DNA of 8,009 nucleotides, taken from an uncultured Prevotella sp. GTDB taxonomy: Bacteria > Bacteroidota > Bacteroidia > Bacteroidales > Bacteroidaceae. Below the pieces are notes generated by a model. It was not told the origin of the DNA. It saw only the letters and a list, made by a program, of their open reading frames with translations, and did no database searches. Location of the stretch: the NCBI GenBank assembly GCA_945788545.1, contig CALZMK010000050.1, forward strand, positions 1-8,009, written 5' to 3'. Below, piece after piece: positions 1-6,018 of the stretch (the stretch's first letter is position 1; each line of letters starts with the position of its first letter). Both the position numbers and the translations under genes were made by a program.

Positions 1-10
1 ATTTAACATA

Positions 11-1837
11 ATGTCGATATTAACCAATATCAAAACTGGCTCAATCATGCAGAATCCTCATGCTAAATCAAAGCATCTGGCCTTGGCCACAGCCATAGCC
101 GTATCAGCCCTCTCATCATCTGCAAACGCACAGGACAGGCCCACCATGGGTTGGAGCTCATGGAACACATTCGCTCTCAACATAAGCGAGTCAATCATCA
201 AGAACCAAGCGTACACCATGCGCAAGCAAGGACTGCTGGGAGTCGGCTACAACCACATCAACATCGACGACGGCTACTTCGGCGGGCGCGACCCTCAGAC
301 AGGACAGCTGCTCATCCACCCCACCCGCTTCCCCAACGGGCTCAAGCCTGTGGCAGACTACATCCATAAGTTGGGCATGAAGGCTGGCATATACTCCGAC
401 GCCGGCCATAACACCTGCGGCAGCTACCACGGAGGCGACAAGGACGGCATAGGCGTGGGACTCTACAAGCACGACCAGCAAGACTGCGACTTCTTCTTCA
501 AGGACTGCGGCTTCGACTTCATCAAGGTCGACTTCTGCGGAGGCGACCCCATACACAATGCCGACAAGCTCGACCTCGACGAGGAAGAACGCTACAAGGC
601 CATTGCTGAGGCCATTGCCAACACTGGCCGAGACGACGTGAGGCTCAACATCTGCCGCTGGGCTTATCCTGGCAACTGGGCTCACGACATCTCCACCTCA
701 TGGAGAACCACAGGCGACATCAATGCCTCATGGGGCTCAGTGAAGAGCATCATCGACGAGAACCTCTACCTGTCAGCCTACTGCTATGGCGGCCACTACA
801 ACGACATGGACATGCTTGAGGTAGGCCGAGGACTCACCACGGAGGAAGACCGCACCCACTTCGGCATGTGGTGCATCATGTCCAGTCCGCTGCTTATCGG
901 ATGTGACATGAGCAAACTGACCTCCACAACCCTCGCTTTGCTCAAAAACACCGAACTCATCGAGCTAAATCAGGATTCGCTGTGCATTCAGGCCTATGTG
1001 GCCAAGCATGAGGGCGACACCTACGTGCTGGTCAAGGACCTCTATCAGCTTTATGGCACTACTCGAGCCGTCGCTTTCTACAATCCATCGGACAAAGCAG
1101 CCGACATGAGCATAAAAATGGCTGACATAGACCTCGATGGAATCGTGGAAGTGAGAGATCTCTACAACAAGAAAAACCTCGGTGAAATCGAAAATGAATT
1201 CTCTGTGAAAGTGCCTGCTCACGGCACTCGCATATACAAGATGAAAGCCGCTAAGCGCCTTGAGCGCAACATCTATGAGGCGGAGACAGCTTATCTCAGC
1301 AAGTATCAGGAGATATTCAACAATTCATCATATAAGTCGGCCATATATGAGAAGAATGCCGCCTGTTCTGGCGGAGCCTATGCCGGATGGCTCGGTGCAG
1401 ACACGAAGAATGACCTTCAGTGGCGCAATGTGTATAGCGACAAGGGAGGTGAATACTCCATAACAATCAAGTATCTCTCGGGAGAGACGCGCAGCATGAC
1501 TCTTCAAGTCAATGGCAAAGATGTCCAGACGCTCCAGTGCAATTCTGGCGGTTGGGGCACAGTGGCAGCAAAGACCGTCAAGATTGACCTCAACCAGGGA
1601 GAGAATATCATCCGACTCTACACGAAGACATCGGCATGGATGCCTAACGTAGACTGCATGACACTCCGAAAAGTCGATTCCACCGATAGAATTGTCGTAG
1701 GCATCGGGGAAAAATCACCTGTAGTGAAAACTCAAGATGCCAATTCATCGGATGTTTACTCGCTTAGCGGCATTCGATTTCATGGGGCATTTGACAACAT
1801 CTCTATAATCGGAAACAAAAAAATTTTAGCAAAATGA
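11..1837 (+). CDS. Secreted GH27 alpha-galactosidase with C-terminal CBM6/35-like module
   Basis: This predicted glycoside hydrolase family 27 enzyme should release terminal alpha-D-galactose from oligosaccharides or galactomannan; some GH27 members are beta-L-arabinopyranosidases, which the sequence alone does not exclude. An N-terminal signal peptide ends near ANA-QD (residues 38-42). The barrel (about 44-320) shows WSSWN (48-52), the DDGY pair (86-89), the nucleophile in KVDFC (D174), and RTTGDI with R232 for substrate binding and D236 as acid/base, matching the human GLA pattern. A small beta domain (about 322-412) follows, then a CBM6/35-like beta-sandwich (about 421-554, opening IYEAE). 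The last 28 residues (VYSLSGIR to ILAK) form a tail like those on secreted Prevotella proteins. The frame is open to the left edge; the ATG at 47 gives a more normal 28-residue signal peptide and may be the true start. Its stop overlaps the rmuC start. Base composition falls after the catalytic domain. The family call is firm, the exact substrate is not. Confidence 0.9.
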   Translation: MSILTNIKTGSIMQNPHAKSKHLALATAIAVSALSSSANAQDRPTMGWSSWNTFALNISESIIKNQAYTMRKQGLLGVGYNHINIDDGYFGGRDPQTGQLLIHPTRFPNGLKPVADYIHKLGMKAGIYSDAGHNTCGSYHGGDKDGIGVGLYKHDQQDCDFFFKDCGFDFIKVDFCGGDPIHNADKLDLDEEERYKAIAEAIANTGRDDVRLNICRWAYPGNWAHDISTSWRTTGDINASWGSVKSIIDENLYLSAYCYGGHYNDMDMLEVGRGLTTEEDRTHFGMWCIMSSPLLIGCDMSKLTSTTLALLKNTELIELNQDSLCIQAYVAKHEGDTYVLVKDLYQLYGTTRAVAFYNPSDKAADMSIKMADIDLDGIVEVRDLYNKKNLGEIENEFSVKVPAHGTRIYKMKAAKRLERNIYEAETAYLSKYQEIFNNSSYKSAIYEKNAACSGGAYAGWLGADTKNDLQWRNVYSDKGGEYSITIKYLSGETRSMTLQVNGKDVQTLQCNSGGWGTVAAKTVKIDLNQGENIIRLYTKTSAWMPNVDCMTLRKVDSTDRIVVGIGEKSPVVKTQDANSSDVYSLSGIRFHGAFDNISIIGNKKILAK

Positions 1838-3099
1838 TAGTATTGGCGTTTGTTGCAGGATGCGTCATCGGCGCTTTGGCCATGGCCATGTACATGCAGG
1901 CAAAATGTCACAAGGCTGACACGCAGGCGGAGGTGCTGAAGGCACAGATAGAGCAGGAGCGCAAGGCGCATGGGGAGGTTGTGGCCAATCAGCAGCATCA
2001 TTTCGACGAATTCATCGGGCAATATCAGCGTCAGTACGAAGAAATGGCGGCCAAAATGACAGCCCAGCTGAAACTTGCCACGGAAGACATGCTGAGGCAG
2101 CGGCAGAAGGAATTTGCCGATGCAAGCACCGTTTCCATCGGGCAAATTGTCAATCCGCTCCGAGACACCATCGACAGGATGAAGCAGGTCATGGCTGAGA
2201 GCACAGAGAAGCAAACGGCCATGAGCAGCGAGATGAAGGCCAACATAGACAATATGCTTCGGCAGAGTGCCGCTGCTCAAAAGAGCGCTGAGGAACTGAC
2301 ACGCACGTTCAAGATAGGCAATCGTGTGCAGGGTGACTGGGGAGAAACTATTCTCAACGAACTGCTCGAATCGCAGGGTCTCACATGCGGCATACATTAT
2401 GATGTGCAGGCATACTTGAGAGACGAGAACGGCAATGTGCTGAAAAATGAGAACGGGGTCACGATGCGCCCGGACGTGATATTGCATCTTGACAGCAAGC
2501 GCGATGTCATCATCGACTCCAAGGTGTCCCTTTCCGCCTTTATCGATTATGCCAATGCTGACAACGAGATAGATAGGCAGCGTTTCTTAAAGCTTCACAT
2601 TGAGAGCCTGAAGAGCCATGTGAGGTCTCTCGCCTCCAAAGATTACTCTTCCTATGTCCGTCCGCCAAAGATGCGTATGGACTATGTCATCATGTTCGTA
2701 CCCCATTCTGCCGCTCTGTGGACAGCCATCAATGCTCAGCCCGACTTGTGGAGGTCGGCCATGGCTCAAAACGTGTTTATCGCCGACGAGCAGACTCTAT
2801 TTGCCGCCTTGCGCATTGTCAGCCTGACCTGGAAGCAGATACAGCAGGCGCAGAATCATGAGAAGGTTTTTGCCTTGGCCAATGAGATGATCGACCGCGT
2901 AGGCCAGTTTGTAAAGAAATATCAAGACTTGAAGGTGGCACTCGACAAGGCTTATCAGGCCTATGAAGAAGGCGCTCGCAAGCTCCAGCCTTCTGGCCAG
3001 AGTATTCTTGTCACATGCGCTAAGCTCCAGAAATTGGGAGCTACATCGAAGAAGCTTGATTTGAAAATGGATGAAATGGCATTGGAGGATCTTTCATAA
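1834..3099 (+). CDS. rmuC: RmuC family DNA recombination protein
   Basis: RmuC family proteins are predicted nucleases; the E. coli member limits recombination at inverted repeats, but the biochemical activity is poorly defined. The protein starts with a membrane anchor (residues 2-20), followed by a long Gln/Glu/Lys-rich coiled coil (about 22-155) and the conserved RmuC domain (about 163-400). The domain carries WGE (169-171), RPD (212-214) and the DSK motif (228-230), which fit a PD-(D/E)XK nuclease core (E171, D214, D228, K230), and later the conserved stretches YVIMFVP and LWTAI. The length of 421 residues is normal for the family. The start codon overlaps the upstream stop as ATGA (1834-1837), so translation is probably coupled to the alpha-galactosidase, an unusual partner. 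There is no Shine-Dalgarno sequence. Convergent with the structured region at 3156-3325. Confidence 0.93.
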   Translation: MIVLAFVAGCVIGALAMAMYMQAKCHKADTQAEVLKAQIEQERKAHGEVVANQQHHFDEFIGQYQRQYEEMAAKMTAQLKLATEDMLRQRQKEFADASTVSIGQIVNPLRDTIDRMKQVMAESTEKQTAMSSEMKANIDNMLRQSAAAQKSAEELTRTFKIGNRVQGDWGETILNELLESQGLTCGIHYDVQAYLRDENGNVLKNENGVTMRPDVILHLDSKRDVIIDSKVSLSAFIDYANADNEIDRQRFLKLHIESLKSHVRSLASKDYSSYVRPPKMRMDYVIMFVPHSAALWTAINAQPDLWRSAMAQNVFIADEQTLFAALRIVSLTWKQIQQAQNHEKVFALANEMIDRVGQFVKKYQDLKVALDKAYQAYEEGARKLQPSGQSILVTCAKLQKLGATSKKLDLKMDEMALEDLS

Positions 3100-3155
3100 T
3101 GTATAAAGTATAGTGGCATGCTGTTATGCTGTATGAATTGTTTACGTATAGGCAC

Positions 3156-3212
3156 AAAAAAAATGATTGATAAAGAGATTTCCGTCTCACGACGTTAGTC
3201 TCTAATCAATCA
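3156..3212 (-). terminator. Intrinsic terminator with three-tier stem and U8 tract
   Basis: Read on the minus strand, TGATTGAT pairs with ATCAATCA (8 bp), then AGAGA with TCTCT (5 bp), then CGTC with GACG closing a GTGA loop. Eight T residues follow directly (3163-3156). The T run exists only on the minus strand, so it ends transcription coming from the MORN gene or from the candidate small RNA, not from rmuC. Confidence 0.75.
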
Positions 3213-3219
3213 AAACTTA

Positions 3220-3285
3220 CTATGATGTAAAATGAGCTTGACGCCACGGGTTGTCAAGGCCTTTTACATCACCTTTCTTTAACAT
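3220..3285 (-). CDS. Possible 21-residue small ORF inside the structured region
   Basis: ATG at 3285-3283 opens a frame ending in TAG at 3222-3220. The peptide is basic at the start (MLKKGDVKG) and carries the segment LDNPWRQAHFTS at its C-terminus. Most of the frame coincides with the stem-loop at 3223-3271, so base-pairing constrains the same bases. There is no ribosome binding site beyond an A-rich leader, which is normal for this phylum. I do not recognise the peptide and it may be chance. Confidence 0.15.
   Translation of the reverse strand: MLKKGDVKGLDNPWRQAHFTS
3223..3271. repeat. Stem-loop, 10-bp outer and 6-bp inner stem
   Basis: Perfect inverted repeat TGATGTAAAA (3223-3232) with TTTTACATCA (3262-3271), and an inner pair CTTGAC (3237-3242) with GTCAAG (3253-3258), separated by short internal loops. 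On the plus strand it is followed by CCTTTCTTT, so it could act as the otherwise missing rmuC terminator; on the minus strand it would be the first domain of the candidate small RNA. Confidence 0.55.
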
Positions 3286-3331
3286 TATGAAGTTTTATAC
3301 AAATTCTAAGATGTCGATGTATTGTTTTGTT

Positions 3332-3362
3332 CAAACCTATACTACTCAGTGTTTCACAACAA
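3332..3362 (-). promoter_or_regulatory. Candidate Bacteroidota promoter upstream of the structured RNA
   Basis: On the minus strand TTG (3362-3360), a 20-base spacer and TAGGTTTG (3339-3332) match the Bacteroides -33/-7 pattern TTTG...TAnnTTTG, with an exact match at the -7 box. It has the same spacing as the promoter proposed for the MORN gene. No long ORF lies downstream, which is what suggests a non-coding transcript. Confidence 0.4.
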
Positions 3363-3439
3363 CAAGTAGGGTGTTCTCAATCTTACAATCTCATTACTAT
3401 ATTTTTACATTGAAATAATGTGTCTTTGGGATGGATAAA

Positions 3440-3462
3440 GGGAGTAAAAACGCTTTTTGCCC
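3440..3462 (-). terminator. Weak AT-rich hairpin just after the MORN stop
   Basis: AAAAA-GCG-TTTTT flanked by GGG and CCC directly follows the stop codon on the minus strand. The stem is short and AT-rich with a run of five T, so termination here would be leaky at best; read-through would reach the strong terminator at 3156-3212. Confidence 0.25.
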
Positions 3463-4268
3463 TACTTGGCAGCGAGGACAGCATCGTTGATATTGCCTGC
3501 AAAGCGGTTGTCCTTCCAGTTTCCTGCGATAGTGCGGCCTGATGGAGTTGTGTAGACGCCTTCGCCGTTGCGCATGTCGTCCTTGAACTGACCTTCGTAC
3601 ATTGCACCAGATGCCCAGATGAAGACGCCGCGTCCCTCAATGTTTGAGTTGACAAACTGGCCTTCGTATGTAGCACCGTTAGCGTAGGTGTACTTGCCAA
3701 TGCCTTCTTTTTCTCCGTTGACCCACTGGCCTGCATATACGTCACCATTGTTGTGGTAGTATGTGCCGAAGCCGTTGCGCTGGTTGTTCTCGTAGTGACC
3801 TACGTACTTGTCGCCGTTGGCAGCAGTGAACACACCTTCGCCTGTGCGTACATCGTCAACCCACTCGCCTTCGTATGTGTCGCCGTTGGCCCAAGTGAGC
3901 TTGCCGTGTCCGTTGCGCTTGCCGTTCTTCCATTCGCCTTCGTAGACATTGCACTTGTCAGCATAGAATGCAGTTCCCATGCCGCTCTGTTTGCCGTCCT
4001 TGAAGTCTCCTTGGTAAACGTTGCCGTCTGTCCATGAGTAGCGTCCGTATCCGTTGATTTGGCCGTTTTCGAAGTTACCTTCGAATCTGTCGCCATTCTT
4101 CCACTCATAGATACCTTGGCCGTGCATCTTTCCCATCTTACGGCTACCCTTGTAAGAGCCTTCATCGTCCAGATTAGGGTTCTTCTCTGCGCCGTCGCTC
4201 TGAGCCATTGCATGGTTGTAGGCTCCGAGTGCGATGAATGATAAAACAGTTAAGATAAACTTCTTCAT
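3462..4268 (-). CDS. Secreted MORN-repeat protein, ten repeats
   Basis: The product has a signal peptide (residues 1-22, MKKFILTVLSFIALG then AMA-QS), a short acidic linker (about 23-37) and ten consecutive MORN repeats filling almost the rest of the 268 residues. The aromatic-x-Gly positions are at 39, 62, 85, 109, 132, 155, 178, 201, 224 and 247, a 23-residue period broken once by an extra residue in the third repeat (ADKCNVYEG). The tenth copy is divergent (TIAGNW). MORN repeats fold as beta-hairpin solenoids used in protein or membrane contacts; no catalytic domain is attached, so it is probably a periplasmic or cell-surface scaffold. The precise role is unknown. It has its own candidate promoter at 4360-4390 and no Shine-Dalgarno sequence. 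The repeats generate long spurious frames in the other reading frames. Confidence 0.88.
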   Translation of the reverse strand: MKKFILTVLSFIALGAYNHAMAQSDGAEKNPNLDDEGSYKGSRKMGKMHGQGIYEWKNGDRFEGNFENGQINGYGRYSWTDGNVYQGDFKDGKQSGMGTAFYADKCNVYEGEWKNGKRNGHGKLTWANGDTYEGEWVDDVRTGEGVFTAANGDKYVGHYENNQRNGFGTYYHNNGDVYAGQWVNGEKEGIGKYTYANGATYEGQFVNSNIEGRGVFIWASGAMYEGQFKDDMRNGEGVYTTPSGRTIAGNWKDNRFAGNINDAVLAAK

Positions 4269-4359
4269 AATTGGTTGTTGTTTGATTGGATTACTGCCAC
4301 TTCATTGAGCAGTGTCTGTTTCTGCAGGTTTGTAAGCCTGTTATCTGTTTCCGACGATG

Positions 4360-4390
4360 CAAAATTAGGTAATGTTTCTCAATGCAGCAA
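4360..4390 (-). promoter_or_regulatory. Candidate promoter of the MORN gene
   Basis: On the minus strand TTG (4390-4388), 20 bases, then TAATTTTG (4367-4360) match the Bacteroidota -33/-7 consensus, with an exact TAnnTTTG. T-rich tracts lie just upstream. The expected start, near 4353, gives a leader of about 85 bases containing an imperfect dyad (CAGGCTT with AAACCTG, 4325-4340). No known riboswitch was recognised in it. Confidence 0.55.
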
Positions 4391-4623
4391 GAGAAAGTAC
4401 AAAAAAGTATGGGAAAAGATTCAAAAAAGTGAGAAAATTTATAATATCAGACATTAAGTAAGTAATATTGATATTTAGACTTAATTCTAATTCGTTGTTT
4501 TTATGCTGATTACGATGGTTTCGTGTTAGAGGGTCCAATTTTACTCTTTGAGATTAGAATAGATAAATATCTGAGTGGAAAAAGTGCTGTTCGGAAACAT
4601 ATTGATTGTATGCGGTGGTGTAT

Positions 4624-4661
4624 ACAGGAAACATAACGGTTGTTCCTGTTATGTTTCCTGT
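4624..4661. terminator. 14-bp perfect hairpin directly after yrbG
   Basis: ACAGGAAACATAAC (4624-4637) pairs perfectly with GTTATGTTTCCTGT (4648-4661) around a 10-base loop, starting 6 bases past the yrbG stop codon. No T run follows on the minus strand, so it is not a textbook intrinsic terminator; it may stabilise the mRNA 3' end or terminate with other factors. Confidence 0.5.
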
Positions 4662-4667
4662 GAGGGT

Positions 4668-5726
4668 CTAACTTGCGGAGTATAAAACAAATAGGATGTA
4701 GCTCACATATATGGTCGTAAATATGGCTCCTTCCCAGCGTTGAAGCAGGTGGTTGGTGCGGAGGAAGAGCCAAAGCAGGAGGCAGAGACCGAGCTGCACT
4801 ATGTAGTCAAGAGCGAAGGGGTGCCATGAGTTGTGAATTGGAGAGATGGAGCTCGCCACACCTACTACGCATAAAATATTGAAGATGCCTGAGCCTATGA
4901 TATTGCCTACAGCCATGTCCGTCTCCCCTTTGCGAGCAGCTATGACAGAAGCGCAAAGTTCGGGCAGGCTTGTGCCCACAGCTACTATCGTGAGACCTAT
5001 GATGCGCTCCATTGCTACAGGGTCCACTCCCATGCTGTCACCTATGGTATGTGCTATATCCGATGCTCCGCTGACGAGCATGTCTGATCCCCATACCATG
5101 GCTGCAAGAGAAAGGATGACCACGGAGAGTGCCTTCCATAGTGGCATGTCCTTTACGGAATCAATCTCATTTACGTCTGCTGATGATGATGCGTCTTTGG
5201 TGGGTTCAATCGATATTTCCTCTGCTGGTGATGATGCATCCTTGGAGACTTTTGTCGATGCTGTTTTGCGTTTGGCGGCTTCTATCTTCCGCGATCTTCT
5301 TATCTCAACGATAAGATAGATGATAAGAAGACCCACCATGGTCATTCCCATCCATCTCTCTATAATGTCGTTGACAGCCACTGCTATGATGATGCATAGG
5401 GCCAAGACAAACACTGGCATGCCTCTGCGCAGTATGTCTGGCTTGGCTGGTATGGGGTGAATGAGCGCTGTCACACCCAGAATAAGGGCGATGTTGGATA
5501 TGTTTGATCCTGCCACATTGCCGAGTGCTATACCAGAAGAGCCTGTCCATGCTGCTTGAGCGCTGACACATAGTTCTGGCATGGAAGTGCCAAAACCAAT
5601 AACGGTAAGACCGATGATCATAGGGCTGAGCTTGGCTCTGCGCGCTATGACCACCGATCCTTCGATGAGATAGTCTCCTCCCTTTATGAGGAGGAGAATG
5701 CCTAATAAGATGAAAATGTATGACAT
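4668..5726 (-). CDS. yrbG: Calcium/sodium antiporter, CaCA superfamily (YrbG-like)
   Basis: This inner-membrane cation exchanger probably moves calcium out against sodium or protons. The two inverted halves are clear. The alpha-1 repeat has GTSMPEL (46-52) and GNVAGSNISN (69-78); the alpha-2 repeat has GTSLPEL (251-257) and GNIIGSGIFN (274-283). E51 and E256 match the ion-binding glutamates of archaeal NCX, N78 and N283 the second motif; alpha-2 has Gly in place of the usual Asn in GSN. About ten hydrophobic segments are visible. The loop between halves (about 142-195) is long and begins with a basic stretch (RRSRK) followed by a Ser/Asp/Glu-rich 15-residue duplication (KDASSPAEE.. and KDASSSADV..). 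The length of 352 is slightly above the usual range of roughly 310-330 because of this loop. The start codon is only 8 bases from a MITE-like element, which probably replaced or supplies its upstream region. No promoter consensus was found upstream. Confidence 0.92.
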   Translation of the reverse strand: MSYIFILLGILLLIKGGDYLIEGSVVIARRAKLSPMIIGLTVIGFGTSMPELCVSAQAAWTGSSGIALGNVAGSNISNIALILGVTALIHPIPAKPDILRRGMPVFVLALCIIIAVAVNDIIERWMGMTMVGLLIIYLIVEIRRSRKIEAAKRKTASTKVSKDASSPAEEISIEPTKDASSSADVNEIDSVKDMPLWKALSVVILSLAAMVWGSDMLVSGASDIAHTIGDSMGVDPVAMERIIGLTIVAVGTSLPELCASVIAARKGETDMAVGNIIGSGIFNILCVVGVASSISPIHNSWHPFALDYIVQLGLCLLLWLFLRTNHLLQRWEGAIFTTIYVSYILFVLYSAS

Positions 5727-5734
5727 TAATTATG

Positions 5735-5757
5735 TATAGGGGTGTTCTATAAATTAG
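5735..5757 (+). repeat. Left terminal inverted repeat of the MITE-like element
   Basis: Perfect 23-base reverse complement of 5908-5930. The yrbG start codon (5726-5724) lies just outside it. Confidence 0.85.
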
Positions 5758-5907
5758 TTTTCATGTTTCTATCAGGGTGTCTCTTTTGCTTGGTCGATTT
5801 TGGACTCTCATTTGCATCTGTCTCTTTTTCATTCAGTCACGATGCCCGCATCGCTCCTTCATTCATAAGAGACATCTGCTGCATGATAGCCTCAAAATCG
5901 CCTCAAG

Positions 5908-5930
5908 CTAATTTATAGAACACCCCTATA
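5908..5930 (-). repeat. Right terminal inverted repeat of the MITE-like element
   Basis: Perfect 23-base reverse complement of 5735-5757. The flank beyond it (TTGTGTTTAG) belongs to the 3' region of the peptidase gene. Confidence 0.85.
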
Positions 5931-5974
5931 TTGTGTTTAGGGTAATTCAAAAAAAGTGGGAGGGAGCTGTGATT

Positions 5975-6002
5975 AACAAAACCTGTTATATAGATGAACA
6001 GG
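5975..6002 (-). terminator. Candidate terminator of the metallopeptidase-like gene
   Basis: On the minus strand CCTGTT (6002-5997) pairs with AACAGG (5987-5982), followed by TTTTGTT. It begins 16 bases after the stop codon. A second, mutually exclusive hairpin, CAGGG-ATT-CCCTG (6011-5999), overlaps it and sits closer to the stop; on the plus strand that one is followed by a T-rich stretch but has no gene to serve. Confidence 0.45.
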
Positions 6003-6018
6003 GAATCCCTGGCTGTTT

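Larger units (their letters stand above)
3156..3325 (-). ncRNA. Candidate small structured RNA (or 3' UTR) between rmuC and the MORN gene
   Basis: A promoter-like TTG-N20-TAGGTTTG lies just upstream on the minus strand, and a U8 intrinsic terminator ends the segment, so a transcript of about 170 nt is possible. It would hold two stem-loops: 3223-3271 (10-bp outer stem TGATGTAAAA/TTTTACATCA, inner stem CTTGAC/GTCAAG) and the terminator hairpin at 3164-3212, whose tip is CGTC-GTGA-GACG, a GNRA tetraloop only when read on the minus strand. The transcription start is estimated as about 7 bases after the TAGGTTTG box. I recognise no named RNA family. The alternative is that this is the 3' UTR of the MORN gene mRNA, whose stop codon lies 136 bases upstream of the estimated start. 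A 21-codon reading frame lies inside. Confidence 0.35.
4269..4667. other. 399-base intergenic region between the MORN gene and yrbG
   Basis: No convincing gene is present. Reading leftward, the part near 4269-4400 holds the leader and promoter of the MORN gene. The middle (about 4380-4500) is strongly AT-rich, with T tracts on the minus strand upstream of the promoter and a small dyad AATAT-TG-ATATT (4464-4475) that could be a binding site but is not specific. The right end holds the hairpin that follows yrbG. A 60-codon frame at 4275-4457 (plus) has no supporting features. Confidence 0.6.
5735..5930. mobile_element. 196-bp MITE-like element with perfect 23-bp terminal inverted repeats
   Basis: The ends at 5735-5757 and 5908-5930 are perfect inverted repeats of 23 bases, outermost TATAGGGGTGTTC. 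The outer TATA may be a TA or TATA target duplication, with the true ends at GGGG/CCCC. Inside are a subterminal pair CGATTTTG (5795-5802) and CAAAATCG (5893-5900), a direct repeat TGTCTCTTTT (5778-5787 and 5819-5828) with an inverted copy AAGAGACA (5867-5874), and a central palindrome CGATGC-CC-GCATCG (5840-5853). No transposase is encoded, so it would need a related insertion sequence in trans. The TA target would suit IS630/Tc1 or some IS5-group elements; the family is not assigned. It lies between the peptidase gene and yrbG. Confidence 0.75.

Noticed and set aside
191..685. 164-codon minus-strand frame inside the alpha-galactosidase gene
   Set aside because: It lies opposite a clear GH27 catalytic domain, has low-complexity Val/Ala/Glu-rich content and no recognisable domain; it is a by-product of the GC-rich codon use.
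1780..2487. 235-codon minus-strand frame opposite rmuC
   Set aside because: It spans the end of one real gene and the start of another, and the peptide shows no family features, while the plus-strand RmuC motifs are intact.
3367..3376. Resemblance of AGGGTGTTCT to the MITE end
   Set aside because: A ten-base similarity with no matching inverted partner nearby; likely chance.
3800..4213. 137-codon alternative minus-strand frame in the MORN gene
   Set aside because: The long open frame follows from the repeated MORN codons; the true frame has the signal peptide and the regular 23-residue repeats.
4510..4773. 87-codon minus-strand frame overlapping the yrbG end and the hairpin
   Set aside because: It is out of frame with the antiporter, runs through the perfect palindrome and has no recognisable composition or motif.
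5853..5889. Short minus-strand frame in the MITE (MQQMSLMNEGAM...) as a transposase remnant
   Set aside because: Only about a dozen codons before a stop with no transposase motif; not enough to call a gene or pseudogene.
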